Below, piece by piece: positions 31,676 to 41,021 of a DNA stretch of 64,000 bases. The stretch's first letter is position 1. Each line of letters begins with the position of its first letter. The notes beneath the pieces were generated by a model. The model was not told where the DNA came from and made no database searches. It worked only from the letters and a program-made list of their open reading frames with translations. Source of the DNA: Phytohabitans sp036906915 (GTDB lineage: Bacteria > Actinomycetota > Actinomycetes > Mycobacteriales > Micromonosporaceae); the NCBI RefSeq assembly GCF_036906915.1, contig NZ_JBAKHX010000016.1, positions 1 through 64,000 of the forward strand. The letters run 5' to 3'. The translations under genes were made by a program, and so were the position numbers.

Positions 31676-32116
31676 ATGGCTGCGATGACGCGACCGAGTG
31701 ACGTGCCACCATTGATGCCGCTGCGGATCGCCCCGGGCTGGTTGGTTTCCTACAACCGGTTTTATGAGGGACGTCCGGATCTGGCGAGAACACCGACCGA
31801 CGACGCGGACTACTTCACTCAGGACATGCTCCAACTCAACAGTTGCCGACGCGGCACCGGCGGCGAATGGGAGATCGATCCAACCGGCTTCCTCATAGAC
31901 CTCGGGTGGTACCCGGACTCCGATCCCGACGGCACATACCGCCTCGTCGTGGTCAGCCCCGACTTCCGCGGTGAGGAGCTCTTCGAGATCGAACATCGTG
32001 ATCCAGTCCTGATCCGGGACATCATCGGGGTTTGTACGACCATGCTTGCCGTCAAGGCGGACCTGTCCGACCTCATCGAACAGATCCACCACATGGTTTC
32101 AACGGGCCCGTTGTGA
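31676..32116 (+). CDS. Hypothetical acidic protein
   Basis: 146 residues (ATG 31676, or 31685 three codons on). No signal or membrane segment. It begins MPLRIAPGWLVSYNRFYEG after a short tail and has an acidic middle (YPDSDPDGTYRLVVVSPDF) and a helical C-terminus. The size and composition resemble small immunity-type or DUF proteins, but I recognise no family. It is convergent with the hydrolase at 32167. Codon use fits a real gene. Confidence 0.62.
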   Translation: MAAMTRPSDVPPLMPLRIAPGWLVSYNRFYEGRPDLARTPTDDADYFTQDMLQLNSCRRGTGGEWEIDPTGFLIDLGWYPDSDPDGTYRLVVVSPDFRGEELFEIEHRDPVLIRDIIGVCTTMLAVKADLSDLIEQIHHMVSTGPL

Positions 32117-32166
32117 GATCCGGGTCTCCGGGGCGGTCGGCGACCAGTGGGTGATCCCCACCCAAA

Positions 32167-33045
32167 TCACTCGGCGGTGTGCAGGAGGACGGCGGCGGCC
32201 AGTTCCTCGTGCACCTCCGGCGGCAGCGTGTGCCCCATGCCCACCACGATCATCAGCCGCGCCCCTGGGATCTGCTCGGCGATGATCGCACCGTGGCCCG
32301 GTTTGGCCGGCTCGTGGCTGCCCTCGATGACCAGCGTGGGCGCCTTTACCTTGTCCAGCACCCCCACCGGCTCGAAGTCGGGCTTGGCCATCGCGGCCAG
32401 CCGGTGGTTGGCCACCGCCGACAGGTCGCGGGCCCGGTCGTAGATCCGCTCCTGCAACCGGCGCGCCGCGTCCTCGTCGAACGGCAGCCCGGCACCGTGC
32501 AGTACGCGCTGTTCGGCGATCATGCTGTCGATCCGGGCGCGCCGGTCCTCCGGCGGTGGGGCAGCGATCAGCGCACGGTAGAAGGCCACGAACTCCGGCG
32601 TCGGCTCGGGCAGGCTCCCCTCGATCTGCGGCTGCCCCATCAGAGCCCGCATGATCACCTGGCCCTCGCAGCCGCCGAGTGGCGAGGAGCCGATGACGGT
32701 CAGCGAGCGCACCCGCTCCGGCCGCTCCACCGCGACGAACTGACCGAGCAGACCGCCAGCCGAGTGGCAGACCAGGTGCGCGCTCTCCAGGCCGTGGGCG
32801 TCCAGCACGCGGTATACGTCGTTCTTGATGTCGTCCCACGTGTACGGCTCCGCCGCGAAGTCGACCGTGCCCGACAAGCCGGTGTCACGGTGGTCGTACC
32901 GGATCACCCGGCGGCCTCCGGCGACAAGGCGGCCGATGAACTCGTCCGGCCACAGGACGCCCTGCGACATCGACCCCATGATCAACAGGATCGGCGCGTC
33001 CGTCGCGGCGCCGAACTCTTCACTCCAGATATCCACGTCATGCAT
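32167..33045 (-). CDS. Alpha/beta hydrolase
   Basis: 292 residues. The oxyanion strand is LLIMGSMSQG, the nucleophile elbow CHSAGG (Ser near 96), and the late His lies in GMGHTLPPE. It resembles aclacinomycin methylesterase RdmC and related carboxylesterases. It follows the large LuxR-type regulator by three bases, so the two are co-transcribed and the regulator may act on this hydrolase or its product. Confidence 0.85.
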   Translation of the reverse strand: MHDVDIWSEEFGAATDAPILLIMGSMSQGVLWPDEFIGRLVAGGRRVIRYDHRDTGLSGTVDFAAEPYTWDDIKNDVYRVLDAHGLESAHLVCHSAGGLLGQFVAVERPERVRSLTVIGSSPLGGCEGQVIMRALMGQPQIEGSLPEPTPEFVAFYRALIAAPPPEDRRARIDSMIAEQRVLHGAGLPFDEDAARRLQERIYDRARDLSAVANHRLAAMAKPDFEPVGVLDKVKAPTLVIEGSHEPAKPGHGAIIAEQIPGARLMIVVGMGHTLPPEVHEELAAAVLLHTAE

Positions 33046-33048
33046 GTC

Positions 33049-35754
33049 TCAGAGCATGTCCTCTTCCGTTACGGGCGCCTTCTGTAGAACTACTAGTCGC
33101 GCCAGTTCCGTACGGGAGCCGATGCCGAGCTTCGGATAGATCTTGTACAGGTGGTACTCGACCGTACGCGGGCTCAGGAAGAGCTGGGCAGCGATCTGCT
33201 TGCTCGACAACCCGTCGGCGACCAGGCCCGCGATACGCAGCTCCTGCGGGGTCAGCGCGTCGAGCACGGCCGAGGATGGGGCCTGCCCGCTCTCGCCCGC
33301 CGCCCGCAGCTCACCCTGTGCGCGCCTCGCCCACGGCCGCGCGCCGGCCCGCTCGAACGTCTCCCACGCCATCCGCAGATGCGCCCGCGCCTCGCCCGGC
33401 TGCTGCGCGCGGCGCAGGCGCTCACCCAGCAGCAGAGCAGTCCTGGCCGCCTCGAACGGGTTGGTGTGCAGCCGCAACGCCTCGCCGAAGGCGTCCTCGG
33501 ACGAGTTGGCCAGGCCGCGGCAACGGGCCAGCAGAGCGCGCGACTCGGGCGTCGCGGCGTGCACCGACCACCGCTCGTACGCGGCAAGCGCCGCCCGCGC
33601 ACCCACCTCGTCGCCCGCGCCCACGGCGGCCTCCACTCGATCCGGCGCGGTCCGCCACACCACGGTGGGATGCCCGGCACCCGGTCCCGCCGCGGCGATG
33701 GCCGTAAAACGGTCGTGCGCCGTCGCGTAGCGCCCCAGGCACAGGTCAAGCAGCGCCAGCGCGTACGCGGCGACCCCCACCCGCAGACCAACCCGATGCG
33801 GTACGGCAATGGCCAGCGCCTCGCGGGCCTGCTGTTCGCAGGTCTCCTCATCGCCTCGCAGCGCCGCCAGCACCGCCAAGTTGGCCAGGTGCGCGGACAC
33901 GGTGTTCTCATAGCCGGCCTCGCGGGCCAGTTCCAGGCCCTCCTCGGAGACGGCGCGGCTGCTCGCCAGCCGCCCGGCGATGCGCTCGGCCGTCGCCACG
34001 AACTCCAGTACGACCGGCAGCTGCCCGGTCATCCCCGACACCCTGGCCACCCGTCCGGCCCGGTCGACCATCTCGGTCGCCACATCCGACTCGCCCAGTT
34101 GGCTGGCCGCGGCCGCCGCCCACAGGTACTCCGCCGCCTCCCCCAGCTCGCCGACCCGCGCCAGCGCCCGCCGCAGCAGTCCGGGCCCGGCAGCGTCGCC
34201 GTCCAGCGCCAGGCCGATCCCGGCCACCGAGTCCCGCAAGAATCCCTCAGGGTGCGCTGCCGCCCTCCGCCCTAGCTCGATGATGGCCGCCGTGTCGCCG
34301 ACGTACGAGGCGGCCTCTGCGGCATCGGCCAGCATGTCCAGGCTGTCCCCCGCCGCCAGGATCCGCACGGCCTCGGCGGCGCTACCGGAGTTCAGCTCAA
34401 ACCGGCCTCGGAGCTGGGCTATCTGCATGGCGAGGCCGGCATCCGCGCCGGCATGGTCGCGAGCCTCGGCCAGCAGCGACTCCGCCTGCCCCGGGCGGCC
34501 GCCGAGCCAGGCCGCGACGGCGGCGTCTTTCAGGCGGGCGGCACGGGCGTGCGGTTCGGGCGTCAGCTCGGCGGCCCGGGCCAGGGCGGTGGCGGCGGCG
34601 CCGTACCCGCCGCGGTCGCGCGCCCGCTCCGCGGTGGCCACCAACTCGGCGGCGACCCGCTCGTCCAGGCCCAGGGCGGCACCGGCCAGGTGCCAGGCGC
34701 GACGGTCACCCTCGGTGAGCTCCGCCAGTACGGCATGCACCCGGCGGATCTGGGCGGGCGTGGCCGCCTCGTACACCGCCGACCGGATGAGCGGATGGCG
34801 GAAGTGCACCCGCGTGCCCGAGAGCTCAGCCAGCCCGGCCTCCTCCAACTCGGCCAGCGCCATCCGCCCAGTCCAGACCCCCATGTTCTCGCTGGGCTGT
34901 ACCGTTCGCTCGGCGGACAACCGGTCGGTGGCCCGCAGCACCGGGTCCAGGTCAGCCTCCACGGCGGTGACCAGAGCGAACAGCCGGGCAGAGGCGGACA
35001 ACGCGGCCACCCGATCGCCGAACAGCTGGACCCCACCGGGCAGCGGGTCGGGCAGCGGTTCGCGTCCGGCGAGCTGCGCGGGCGTCAGGCGGGCGGCGAT
35101 CTCGCCCAAGGCGAGCGGGCTCCCGCCGGTCAGCGTGACGAGCTCCCGCGCCACACCGGACTGCACACCCCAGCGGGACTCCAGCATCTCGGCCGCTGCG
35201 GCTCCGGGCAGGCCACGCACCTCCACCGTCACGGGCACGCCCTTGACCGGAGCGTCCCCACGCACGGCGAACAACATCGCGATCTTTTCTGTCCCCAACC
35301 GCCGGGCGGCGAACAGCAGGGCGTCGGCCGAGGCCCGGTCGACCCACTGGAAGTCGTCGACCACGCAGATCAGCCCGTCCGGTGCGGCGGCTTCGGCCAG
35401 CAGCGAAAGCACGCCAGCGCCCAGCAGGTACCGATCGCCAGCTGTGCCCGCGGCGAGCCCCAGCGCCGCGCGCACAGCATCGCGCTGTGGTACGGGCAGC
35501 GCGTCCAGCGAACCGGTGACCGGCCACAGCACCTGATGCAGCGCTGAGAACGCGAGGTCGGACTCGGCCTCGACGCCGGTAGTTCGCAGCCCGCCCATCG
35601 CGCCGCCTCGCTCGGCCGCCGCGTCGAGCAGGGCCGTCTTGCCCACGCCGGCCTCTCCCCGCAGCACCACCGCACCGCCAAAGCCGTCGCGAGCCCGCGC
35701 GACCGCCTCGTCGAGTGCGCTGATTTCCGCGGATCTGCCGTAAAGCACGAACAC
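33049..35754 (-). CDS. LAL-family LuxR transcriptional regulator
   Basis: About 901 residues. The N-terminal AAA-type ATPase has Walker A GEAGVGKTAL near residue 35 and VVDDFQWVD as Walker B. A long TPR-like helical middle follows. The C-terminus is a LuxR helix-turn-helix (LTPQELRIAGLVADGLSSKQIAAQL) followed by SPRTVEYHLYKIYPKL. LAL regulators are large ATP-dependent activators often found in natural-product or sugar pathways. The start is uncertain: GTG 35754 or 35748 begin just before FVLYGRSAEI, while an ATG-type reading at 35805 adds 17 non-conserved residues. It is followed directly by a hydrolase gene. Confidence 0.88.
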   Translation of the reverse strand: MFVLYGRSAEISALDEAVARARDGFGGAVVLRGEAGVGKTALLDAAAERGGAMGGLRTTGVEAESDLAFSALHQVLWPVTGSLDALPVPQRDAVRAALGLAAGTAGDRYLLGAGVLSLLAEAAAPDGLICVVDDFQWVDRASADALLFAARRLGTEKIAMLFAVRGDAPVKGVPVTVEVRGLPGAAAAEMLESRWGVQSGVARELVTLTGGSPLALGEIAARLTPAQLAGREPLPDPLPGGVQLFGDRVAALSASARLFALVTAVEADLDPVLRATDRLSAERTVQPSENMGVWTGRMALAELEEAGLAELSGTRVHFRHPLIRSAVYEAATPAQIRRVHAVLAELTEGDRRAWHLAGAALGLDERVAAELVATAERARDRGGYGAAATALARAAELTPEPHARAARLKDAAVAAWLGGRPGQAESLLAEARDHAGADAGLAMQIAQLRGRFELNSGSAAEAVRILAAGDSLDMLADAAEAASYVGDTAAIIELGRRAAAHPEGFLRDSVAGIGLALDGDAAGPGLLRRALARVGELGEAAEYLWAAAAASQLGESDVATEMVDRAGRVARVSGMTGQLPVVLEFVATAERIAGRLASSRAVSEEGLELAREAGYENTVSAHLANLAVLAALRGDEETCEQQAREALAIAVPHRVGLRVGVAAYALALLDLCLGRYATAHDRFTAIAAAGPGAGHPTVVWRTAPDRVEAAVGAGDEVGARAALAAYERWSVHAATPESRALLARCRGLANSSEDAFGEALRLHTNPFEAARTALLLGERLRRAQQPGEARAHLRMAWETFERAGARPWARRAQGELRAAGESGQAPSSAVLDALTPQELRIAGLVADGLSSKQIAAQLFLSPRTVEYHLYKIYPKLGIGSRTELARLVVLQKAPVTEEDML

Positions 35755-35870
35755 CCACTGTAGGAGACCTCCACGCGGCCGCGTCCGCACGGAGTCACTT
35801 CTCACAACGAACCCTTCCCGAGCAAGATCAAGAGCAGACCGTCAGACCCTCGTGATCTTCATTCGGCGGC

Positions 35871-37505
35871 TCAGTGGTTCGGACGGGGCAACCATTGGGC
35901 GAGATAGCGGGCGACTGCGGGGGCGTCTGGGATGCCGCTGCGGTAGCCGATGTGGCCGTCGGGGCGGGTGAGGAAGACCGCTGTGCCGGTGGGTGTGAGG
36001 CCAAGCCGGTGCAGGGATTTCGCGTCGGGGTCGTGTAGCACTCCCGGGCCGGCACGGGTACTGAGGTGGTGCACGGTGAGCGCCTCGCGGTAGTGCTCGC
36101 TCAATCGGTCGAGGTCGCTGGTCCACCGCTCGGTGGGTCCGCACAGCAGCAGGTGCCATCCGGCCGCGGCCAACACCGCGTGGAGAGTGCTTGGCGTTCC
36201 ATTGTGGAGGACGGCTGCGTCCGGCAGGCGGTCCCCCGCTCGTGGCCCGCGCCGTGGCGCGTTCGGGCCATCGACGGATAACGGGCTGTGCCGGTACCGG
36301 ATCGCAAGTTGGGATACGGTGCGGAACAGGTACGCGCGGGCCTTTTGCGCCTTGAGCGTCAACGGGAGCAGGGTCGGGGCCAGGCGAGTGCGGGCAAATC
36401 TGGTGACGGGGTTCGTGGCGGTGGCGATCGTAAAAGCCCGGTCGGACATGCGTAGCACCATCCGGCCGATGGGTGCGCGCTCTACCTCGTAGGTGTCCAG
36501 CAGCGCGGGATTGGCGCCGTCGAGGGTGTGAGCCAGTTTCCAGCCGAGGTTGATCGCGTCTTGGATGCCGGTGTTCATGCCCTGCGCGCCGGCTGGGGAG
36601 TGGATGTGGGCGGCGTCGCCGGCCAGGAACACCCGGCCGGTGCGGTAGCGTGCGGCGGCGCGGTGGTGCAGCCGGAAGTTGGTCATCCATATCGGATCGC
36701 GTAGCCGAACGGACGCGGCGGTGTAGGCGTCCGCCAGCTGCTGCACTTGTTCGAGCGTGACGGGTGCCGCGGCCGGGGTTCGGTCGTTCCGCGGGCGCAT
36801 CGCGAGTAGCCGCCAGCTGGCTGGTGTGACGAGCGGGAAGAAGAACAGCATGCCCTGGGCGGACAGGAACACATGCGCCTGGCCCGGTTTCAGGCCGTCG
36901 GCTTCCACGTCGGCCAGCACGAAGGTTTGCGGGTATGAGCCGCCTTCGAAGGCGATCCCGGCCAAATCGCGTACGGTGCTGTGCGCGCCGTCGCAGCCAA
37001 CGACATAGGTTGCGTCGAGGTTTTCCGCGCGACCGTCGCGGTGACGTAGCTGGCAGGTGACGCGGTCGTGGTGGGCGGCCATCGCGGTGAGCTCGACGCC
37101 GCGTTCGACCGTCACGCCTTGGGTGTGCAGGTGGTCGGCGAGAACGCGTTCGGTTTCGGCTTGGGACAGGAACAGCAGGTACGGATAGGCGGTGTCGGCC
37201 AGGCCCAGCTCGAACATGGGTATCGACTGGGTGCGGCCGCGCGCGTGCAGGCGGAGCTGCACGTTGGGGTTACCGAGCTGGATCAGCTCGGCGGTGACGC
37301 CCAGACCGGCCAGCACTTCCAGGGTGCGCGGCTGGATGGCCAGCGCCCTGGACTCGCGGGCCGTGTCGAGGTTCCGGTCGATCAGCCGGCAAGGTGTGCC
37401 GTGCGCGGCCAGCTGCGCGGCCAACGCCAGCCCGGTGGGCCCGGCGCCAACAACCAGCACGCCGACCGGCGACGCCGGGGAGCCGCGGCGGGGTCTATCG
37501 CTCAT
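35871..37505 (-). CDS. FAD-dependent aromatic hydroxylase (PheA/TfdB type)
   Basis: 544 residues. FAD site VLVVGAGPTGLALAAQL (about 15-31), DG motif GCDGAHSTVRDLAG, GD motif FLAGDAAHIHSPAGAQGMNTG, then a C-terminal thioredoxin-like dimerisation domain (about 400-544). These enzymes hydroxylate phenols, polyketides or rifampicin-like drugs. ATG 37505 overlaps the stop of the small membrane protein upstream (ATGA). No biosynthetic genes adjoin it, so detoxification is as likely as biosynthesis. Confidence 0.88.
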   Translation of the reverse strand: MSDRPRRGSPASPVGVLVVGAGPTGLALAAQLAAHGTPCRLIDRNLDTARESRALAIQPRTLEVLAGLGVTAELIQLGNPNVQLRLHARGRTQSIPMFELGLADTAYPYLLFLSQAETERVLADHLHTQGVTVERGVELTAMAAHHDRVTCQLRHRDGRAENLDATYVVGCDGAHSTVRDLAGIAFEGGSYPQTFVLADVEADGLKPGQAHVFLSAQGMLFFFPLVTPASWRLLAMRPRNDRTPAAAPVTLEQVQQLADAYTAASVRLRDPIWMTNFRLHHRAAARYRTGRVFLAGDAAHIHSPAGAQGMNTGIQDAINLGWKLAHTLDGANPALLDTYEVERAPIGRMVLRMSDRAFTIATATNPVTRFARTRLAPTLLPLTLKAQKARAYLFRTVSQLAIRYRHSPLSVDGPNAPRRGPRAGDRLPDAAVLHNGTPSTLHAVLAAAGWHLLLCGPTERWTSDLDRLSEHYREALTVHHLSTRAGPGVLHDPDAKSLHRLGLTPTGTAVFLTRPDGHIGYRSGIPDAPAVARYLAQWLPRPNH

Positions 37506-37747
37506 GAGTCGACCGTACGGGCGCAACGGCCGCACAGCATCGCGCCGGCGCCGGCCCGATCACGTGCCTGCACGAGGCCCAGATAGTGGCTCATCTCCGT
37601 GTCCGCTGCGCGCGACTCCTCGCGGTCGGAATGCCTAGCGAACCCTAGCGACAACCCGCAGAACAGGAGTAGGCAAGCCGCTACCGCCAGGCCCCACCCG
37701 AGGTGGCGACCCATGTGCTTCGGCACAGACCGCGGTGGACTGGACAT
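37502..37747 (-). CDS. Small single-pass protein, possibly truncated DUF4878-like
   Basis: 81 residues: basic start, one membrane helix (about 15-36), then an outer helix reading EMSHYLGLVQARDRAGAGAMLCG, similar to the opening of DUF4878-type lumazine-like domains (helix then LC). The rest of such a domain is missing and the frame stops at the next gene's start. GGAAGGA precedes ATG 37747. Coupled by a four-base overlap to the monooxygenase. Confidence 0.55.
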   Translation of the reverse strand: MSSPPRSVPKHMGRHLGWGLAVAACLLLFCGLSLGFARHSDREESRAADTEMSHYLGLVQARDRAGAGAMLCGRCARTVDS

Positions 37748-37875
37748 CGTCGACGATCCTTCCAGGCGGCCGGGAGAGCCGCCGCTTGACACCATCTTGG
37801 GAAGGGCCGTCCACGCCTATACTGAGGCGATCACGACACATCGATGTTTGTGTCTGCCTGCGCGGAGGAGTGCTT

Positions 37876-38367
37876 GTGTCCGCACCTGAGTCATCGCCCA
37901 ACGCGGACGAGGCCAACGTAGAGACACCTGACGAGCGCGCCGACCGCAACTTCATCGAGCTTCTGCAAGGCTTCCGGGTTGCGGTGACCGGCGTCCAAGT
38001 GCTCTTCGCCTTCCTGCTGGTCGTTCCATTCTCTACCGAATTCGGCAAGGTCGACGACTTCGGCCGCAGCCTGCTGTACGTCGCTCTGGTGAGCTCCGCG
38101 ATTGCTTCCATCTGTTATATCGCGCCCGCAGCACAGCACCGGGTCCTGTTCCGACAGGGACTCAAGGAGCCGCTCGTGCACCGTTCGAACCGGCTCGGCC
38201 TGGCAGGAGGAGTCGCCCTGTTGATAGCCATGGTGTCCGCCACACTGATGGTTGTCGACCATCTCTTCGGCGGGCTTGTGCCGATGCTAACCGCGGGTAC
38301 CCTCGCAGCCCTCGCGACGTGGTTGTGGTTCGTTCAGCCGAGCATTCACCGCTTCAACGGGACTTAG
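37876..38367 (+). CDS. DUF6328 membrane protein
   Basis: 163 residues from GTG with GGAGGAG five bases upstream. The acidic N-terminus leads into NFIELLQGFRVAVTGVQVLFAFLLVVPF and a conserved loop CYIAPAAQHRVLFRQG, then two more helices: the DUF6328 pattern. Function unknown. It is divergent from the small membrane protein gene at 37747. Confidence 0.8.
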   Translation: MSAPESSPNADEANVETPDERADRNFIELLQGFRVAVTGVQVLFAFLLVVPFSTEFGKVDDFGRSLLYVALVSSAIASICYIAPAAQHRVLFRQGLKEPLVHRSNRLGLAGGVALLIAMVSATLMVVDHLFGGLVPMLTAGTLAALATWLWFVQPSIHRFNGT

Positions 38368-38417
38368 CGCCGCGTTGGCGGGCACGCCTCGCCAGTGCCG
38401 TTGAGGGTGCCACCTCG

Positions 38418-38540
38418 TCAGCGAATGATCAGATTCGCGCCTATGGTGCACAGTACCGAGAACACCAGCGAAGCCACGATCATGAGCAGGCAGCCGAGGC
38501 CGCCGCCGAGGGGGCGGATCTCAAGGTTCCCTATTCGCAT
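38418..38540 (-). CDS. 40-residue small membrane protein
   Basis: ATG 38540 to TGA 38418. The sequence MRIGNLEIRPLGGGLGCLL is followed by one membrane helix ending in NLIIR. The Gly-rich PLGGGLGCLLMI core looks like a conserved small protein of Micromonosporaceae that I recall loosely. The ribosome site is weak (CTGGG). The gene is too short for most gene finders. A role in membrane-complex regulation would be a guess. Confidence 0.5.
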   Translation of the reverse strand: MRIGNLEIRPLGGGLGCLLMIVASLVFSVLCTIGANLIIR

Positions 38541-38714
38541 CCCAGATATGTGCCCACGAATCGGCTGATTCATAGCCACCAACCGGAACGGTCGACGCGC
38601 GCGCCATGCGCTACCCCTCGACTGTGACCCGGATCACTCAGTAGCGCCGCGCGGTGAGGCAGAGGAACTGTCGATTCTGGCAGTGCCATCCGTCGTTGAG
38701 AGCAGGAGGTGACC

Positions 38715-39089
38715 ATGTTCGACGAACTCTTTCCGATCCTGTCCACGCCCGACCTGGCGCGCGCTCTGGTCTTCTACCGCGACCTGCTCGGCGGGCAGGT
38801 GACCTATCAGTTCCCGGCCGAAGGTGAACCGGCCTACGTCGGGGTGCGGATAGGACGTTCACACTTGGGCATTGGCCTGCAGGACCAGCCCGGCCCGCTG
38901 ACCAACGATCGGATCACGTTGTGGGTGTACGCGGATGACTGCGATGCCGCGCTCGGCCGACTGCGAGACGGCGGCGTGCAGGTGGTGCAGGAGCCGGTGG
39001 ACCAGCCGTGGGGGGAACGGATGGCCACCGTCGTGGACCCGGACGGCAACCGAGTCATAGTCGCCGGACGAGCACCGGATCAAGCATGA
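38715..39089 (+). CDS. VOC-superfamily protein (glyoxalase/bleomycin-resistance fold)
   Basis: 124 residues: two beta-alpha-beta-beta-beta modules, from FPILSTPDLARALVFYRDLLG to the closing MATVVDPDGNRVIVAG. Metal-binding side chains are not all evident, so it may bind a ligand rather than catalyse. AGGAGG lies six bases before ATG 38715, which is preferred to the GTG two codons earlier. Stand-alone gene. Confidence 0.88.
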   Translation: MFDELFPILSTPDLARALVFYRDLLGGQVTYQFPAEGEPAYVGVRIGRSHLGIGLQDQPGPLTNDRITLWVYADDCDAALGRLRDGGVQVVQEPVDQPWGERMATVVDPDGNRVIVAGRAPDQA

Positions 39090-39225
39090 CCTGCGGGAAA
39101 GGCTGGCCCATCAGCACCATCGGATGGACAGAACCGTCACTGCACCGCGACGGACTCCAGCAAAGCCCTAAAGCGACCAGTGGCTACGCATTCCCCTCGA
39201 TAGATAGCAGGGTCATCCTGATCTC

Positions 39226-39855
39226 GTGCATCCTTCACCGTTGTTCTCCGATCCGACCTCACCGCCGGTCCCGCAGCCGGTGATCCAATACCCGGTAGGC
39301 TCGGTCGAGGCGCTGGCGTCCCTGCGCGCTGGCAACGCCCGGTTCGCAACGGGCTCCTCACGGCCCGGCCGCACCACGGCCCGCCACGACCGTGGGCCCT
39401 ACGCCGTCGTGGTGGGCTGCCTCGACCCACGGGTACCGGTCGAGACGGTGTTCGACCAGAGCGCGGGTGCGATCTGCGTGGTCCGCTCCGCCGGCCACGT
39501 CCTAGACCACGCGATATTCGGTTCGATCGAATTCGCTGTGACCGAGCTGAAGGTGCCGCTCGTCGTCGTACTCGGCCATGAGGACTGCCGTGCGGTAGCG
39601 GCCACCATCGAGGCGGTACGCACCGGGCGCCGACCGGCGGGCGCACGTGGCTTCCTCATCGAGCAGATCACCCCAGCCGTCGTACATGCCGGATCAGCCG
39701 ACGCCAGCCTGGATCAGGTCACCAAAGGGCACATCCGCCGCACCGTAGCGCGGCTGAAGCAGGCCGACCCTCTGGCGAAGCAGCTCACCGCGCATCGTGT
39801 CGACATCATCGGCGCGATCTACCGACTAGACACCGGCCACGTCGAGGTCCTGTAG
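39226..39855 (+). CDS. Beta-class carbonic anhydrase
   Basis: 209 residues. The zinc-site motifs are GCLDPRV (Cys, with the Asp-Arg dyad) and GHEDCRA (His and Cys). These are the family's CxDxR and HxxC motifs, so the enzyme should interconvert carbon dioxide and bicarbonate in the cytosol. A bicarbonate supply is relevant to the acetyl-CoA carboxylase subunits encoded 2.5 kb away, but nothing shows co-regulation. GTG start with a weak ribosome site. Confidence 0.9.
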   Translation: MHPSPLFSDPTSPPVPQPVIQYPVGSVEALASLRAGNARFATGSSRPGRTTARHDRGPYAVVVGCLDPRVPVETVFDQSAGAICVVRSAGHVLDHAIFGSIEFAVTELKVPLVVVLGHEDCRAVAATIEAVRTGRRPAGARGFLIEQITPAVVHAGSADASLDQVTKGHIRRTVARLKQADPLAKQLTAHRVDIIGAIYRLDTGHVEVL

Positions 39856-39951
39856 CACTCCCCGCAGCGCGGACCGCCGATGAAGCCGGTGCGCGAGGCT
39901 CGGCGCCGAGTGGCGGGCCGATGGCGACACCTGGATCGTGGAGCGGCTGAC

Positions 39952-40800
39952 CTACGGCAACTCGGCGTAGACCAGCTGGTCGGCCCTGGTTTGTGTGTGG
40001 TCCAGGGTCGGGTCGGCTGTGAGGATGGCGTGCTGGAGGCGCTGGATCCGCTGGGACGGTTCGAGGCCGAGGTCATTCTGGAGCGTGTCCCGCAGGCGGT
40101 GGAACGCCTCGAGCGCGTCGGTCCGTCGCCCTGCCCGGTAGAGGGCGACCATGTACTGGGCCTGCAGGTCTTCATGCAGGGGATGCCTGGCCGCGAGGCT
40201 GCCCAACTCGCCGAGTACCGCGTGGTGGCGGTCCAGGCGCAACTCGGCGTCGATGCGCTGCTGCCACAGGTCCAGGCGTCCCTCCTCCAGCCGGCGGACC
40301 TCGACTTGGAGCACCGGTCCGAGCCGTACGTCGATGAGCGCACCGCCCTGCCACATGGCCAGCGCCCGTCCTAGCAGGGCCGCTCCCTCGACGTCGTCGA
40401 GGCGGCTGAGCGCCTGCCGTCCTTCCTCTGCCAGCCGCTCGTACTCGTGCAGGTCCAACTCGTTGGGACCCACGTGGAGCCGATAGCCGCCGGATGCGGT
40501 GATCAGGATCTCGCTGGCCACCCGCTCGGGGCAGGCATTCAAGATCCTGCCGAGCATCCGGCGGATCTGCAGGATGTACGTCTGTAGCGTCGTATGGGCG
40601 CTGGCCGGCGGCTCGTCACCCCATAGTTCGGCGATGAGCGTCTCCACCGGTACGACGAGGTTCGCGCGGAGCAGGAGCAGTGCGAGCACCTTCCGCGGCT
40701 TTGGCGCGGTCAGATGCCCTGCGGCAGGGGCGGGTGGGCTGGCACCTGGAACGGCGGATTCAGACCGCACCAGCAGCGGACCAAGAACGTAATAGTTCAT
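39952..40800 (-). CDS. SARP-family cluster activator
   Basis: 282 residues: an OmpR-like winged helix (about 1-105; RKVLALLLLRANLVVPVETLIAELW) and a bacterial transcriptional activation (BTAD) domain (about 110-255). SARPs are pathway-specific activators of actinomycete polyketide clusters. It is divergent from the polyketide operon that starts at 41022, and the 220-base gap carries a repeated GGACTGCGACG (40874 and 40945), a possible binding element. Confidence 0.9.
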   Translation of the reverse strand: MNYYVLGPLLVRSESAVPGASPPAPAAGHLTAPKPRKVLALLLLRANLVVPVETLIAELWGDEPPASAHTTLQTYILQIRRMLGRILNACPERVASEILITASGGYRLHVGPNELDLHEYERLAEEGRQALSRLDDVEGAALLGRALAMWQGGALIDVRLGPVLQVEVRRLEEGRLDLWQQRIDAELRLDRHHAVLGELGSLAARHPLHEDLQAQYMVALYRAGRRTDALEAFHRLRDTLQNDLGLEPSQRIQRLQHAILTADPTLDHTQTRADQLVYAELP

Positions 40801-40873
40801 CGTTCCCCCTTAGGCCTTCGCCTTCATGACCATAAGCCCCACAGCAGGCATGGGGAGACGATTCGGCTCTATC

Positions 40874-40955
40874 GGACTGCGACGTAACTGTCGGACATAT
40901 CCGCACGAGCGCCTCTAGCGACACTCCAGCCACTCTCAAGCCAAGGACTGCGACG
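40874..40955. promoter_or_regulatory. Direct repeats between SARP and polyketide operon
   Basis: GGACTGCGACG occurs at 40874-40884 and 40945-40955; a related CGGACATAT follows the first copy. SARPs bind short direct repeats before target promoters, though usually spaced 11 or 22 bp, unlike the 71 bp seen here. Confidence 0.3.
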
Positions 40956-41021
40956 GTCAGGAAAGACCGACAAATCGGATAGCGGTTCACATCACGATCC
41001 GTGCTGCGGGAGGAGTCTGTG

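Noticed and set aside
39090..39225. Short plus-strand frame between the VOC and carbonic anhydrase genes
   Set aside because: It has no start signal, reads through into the carbonic anhydrase gene in another frame, and has no recognisable content.
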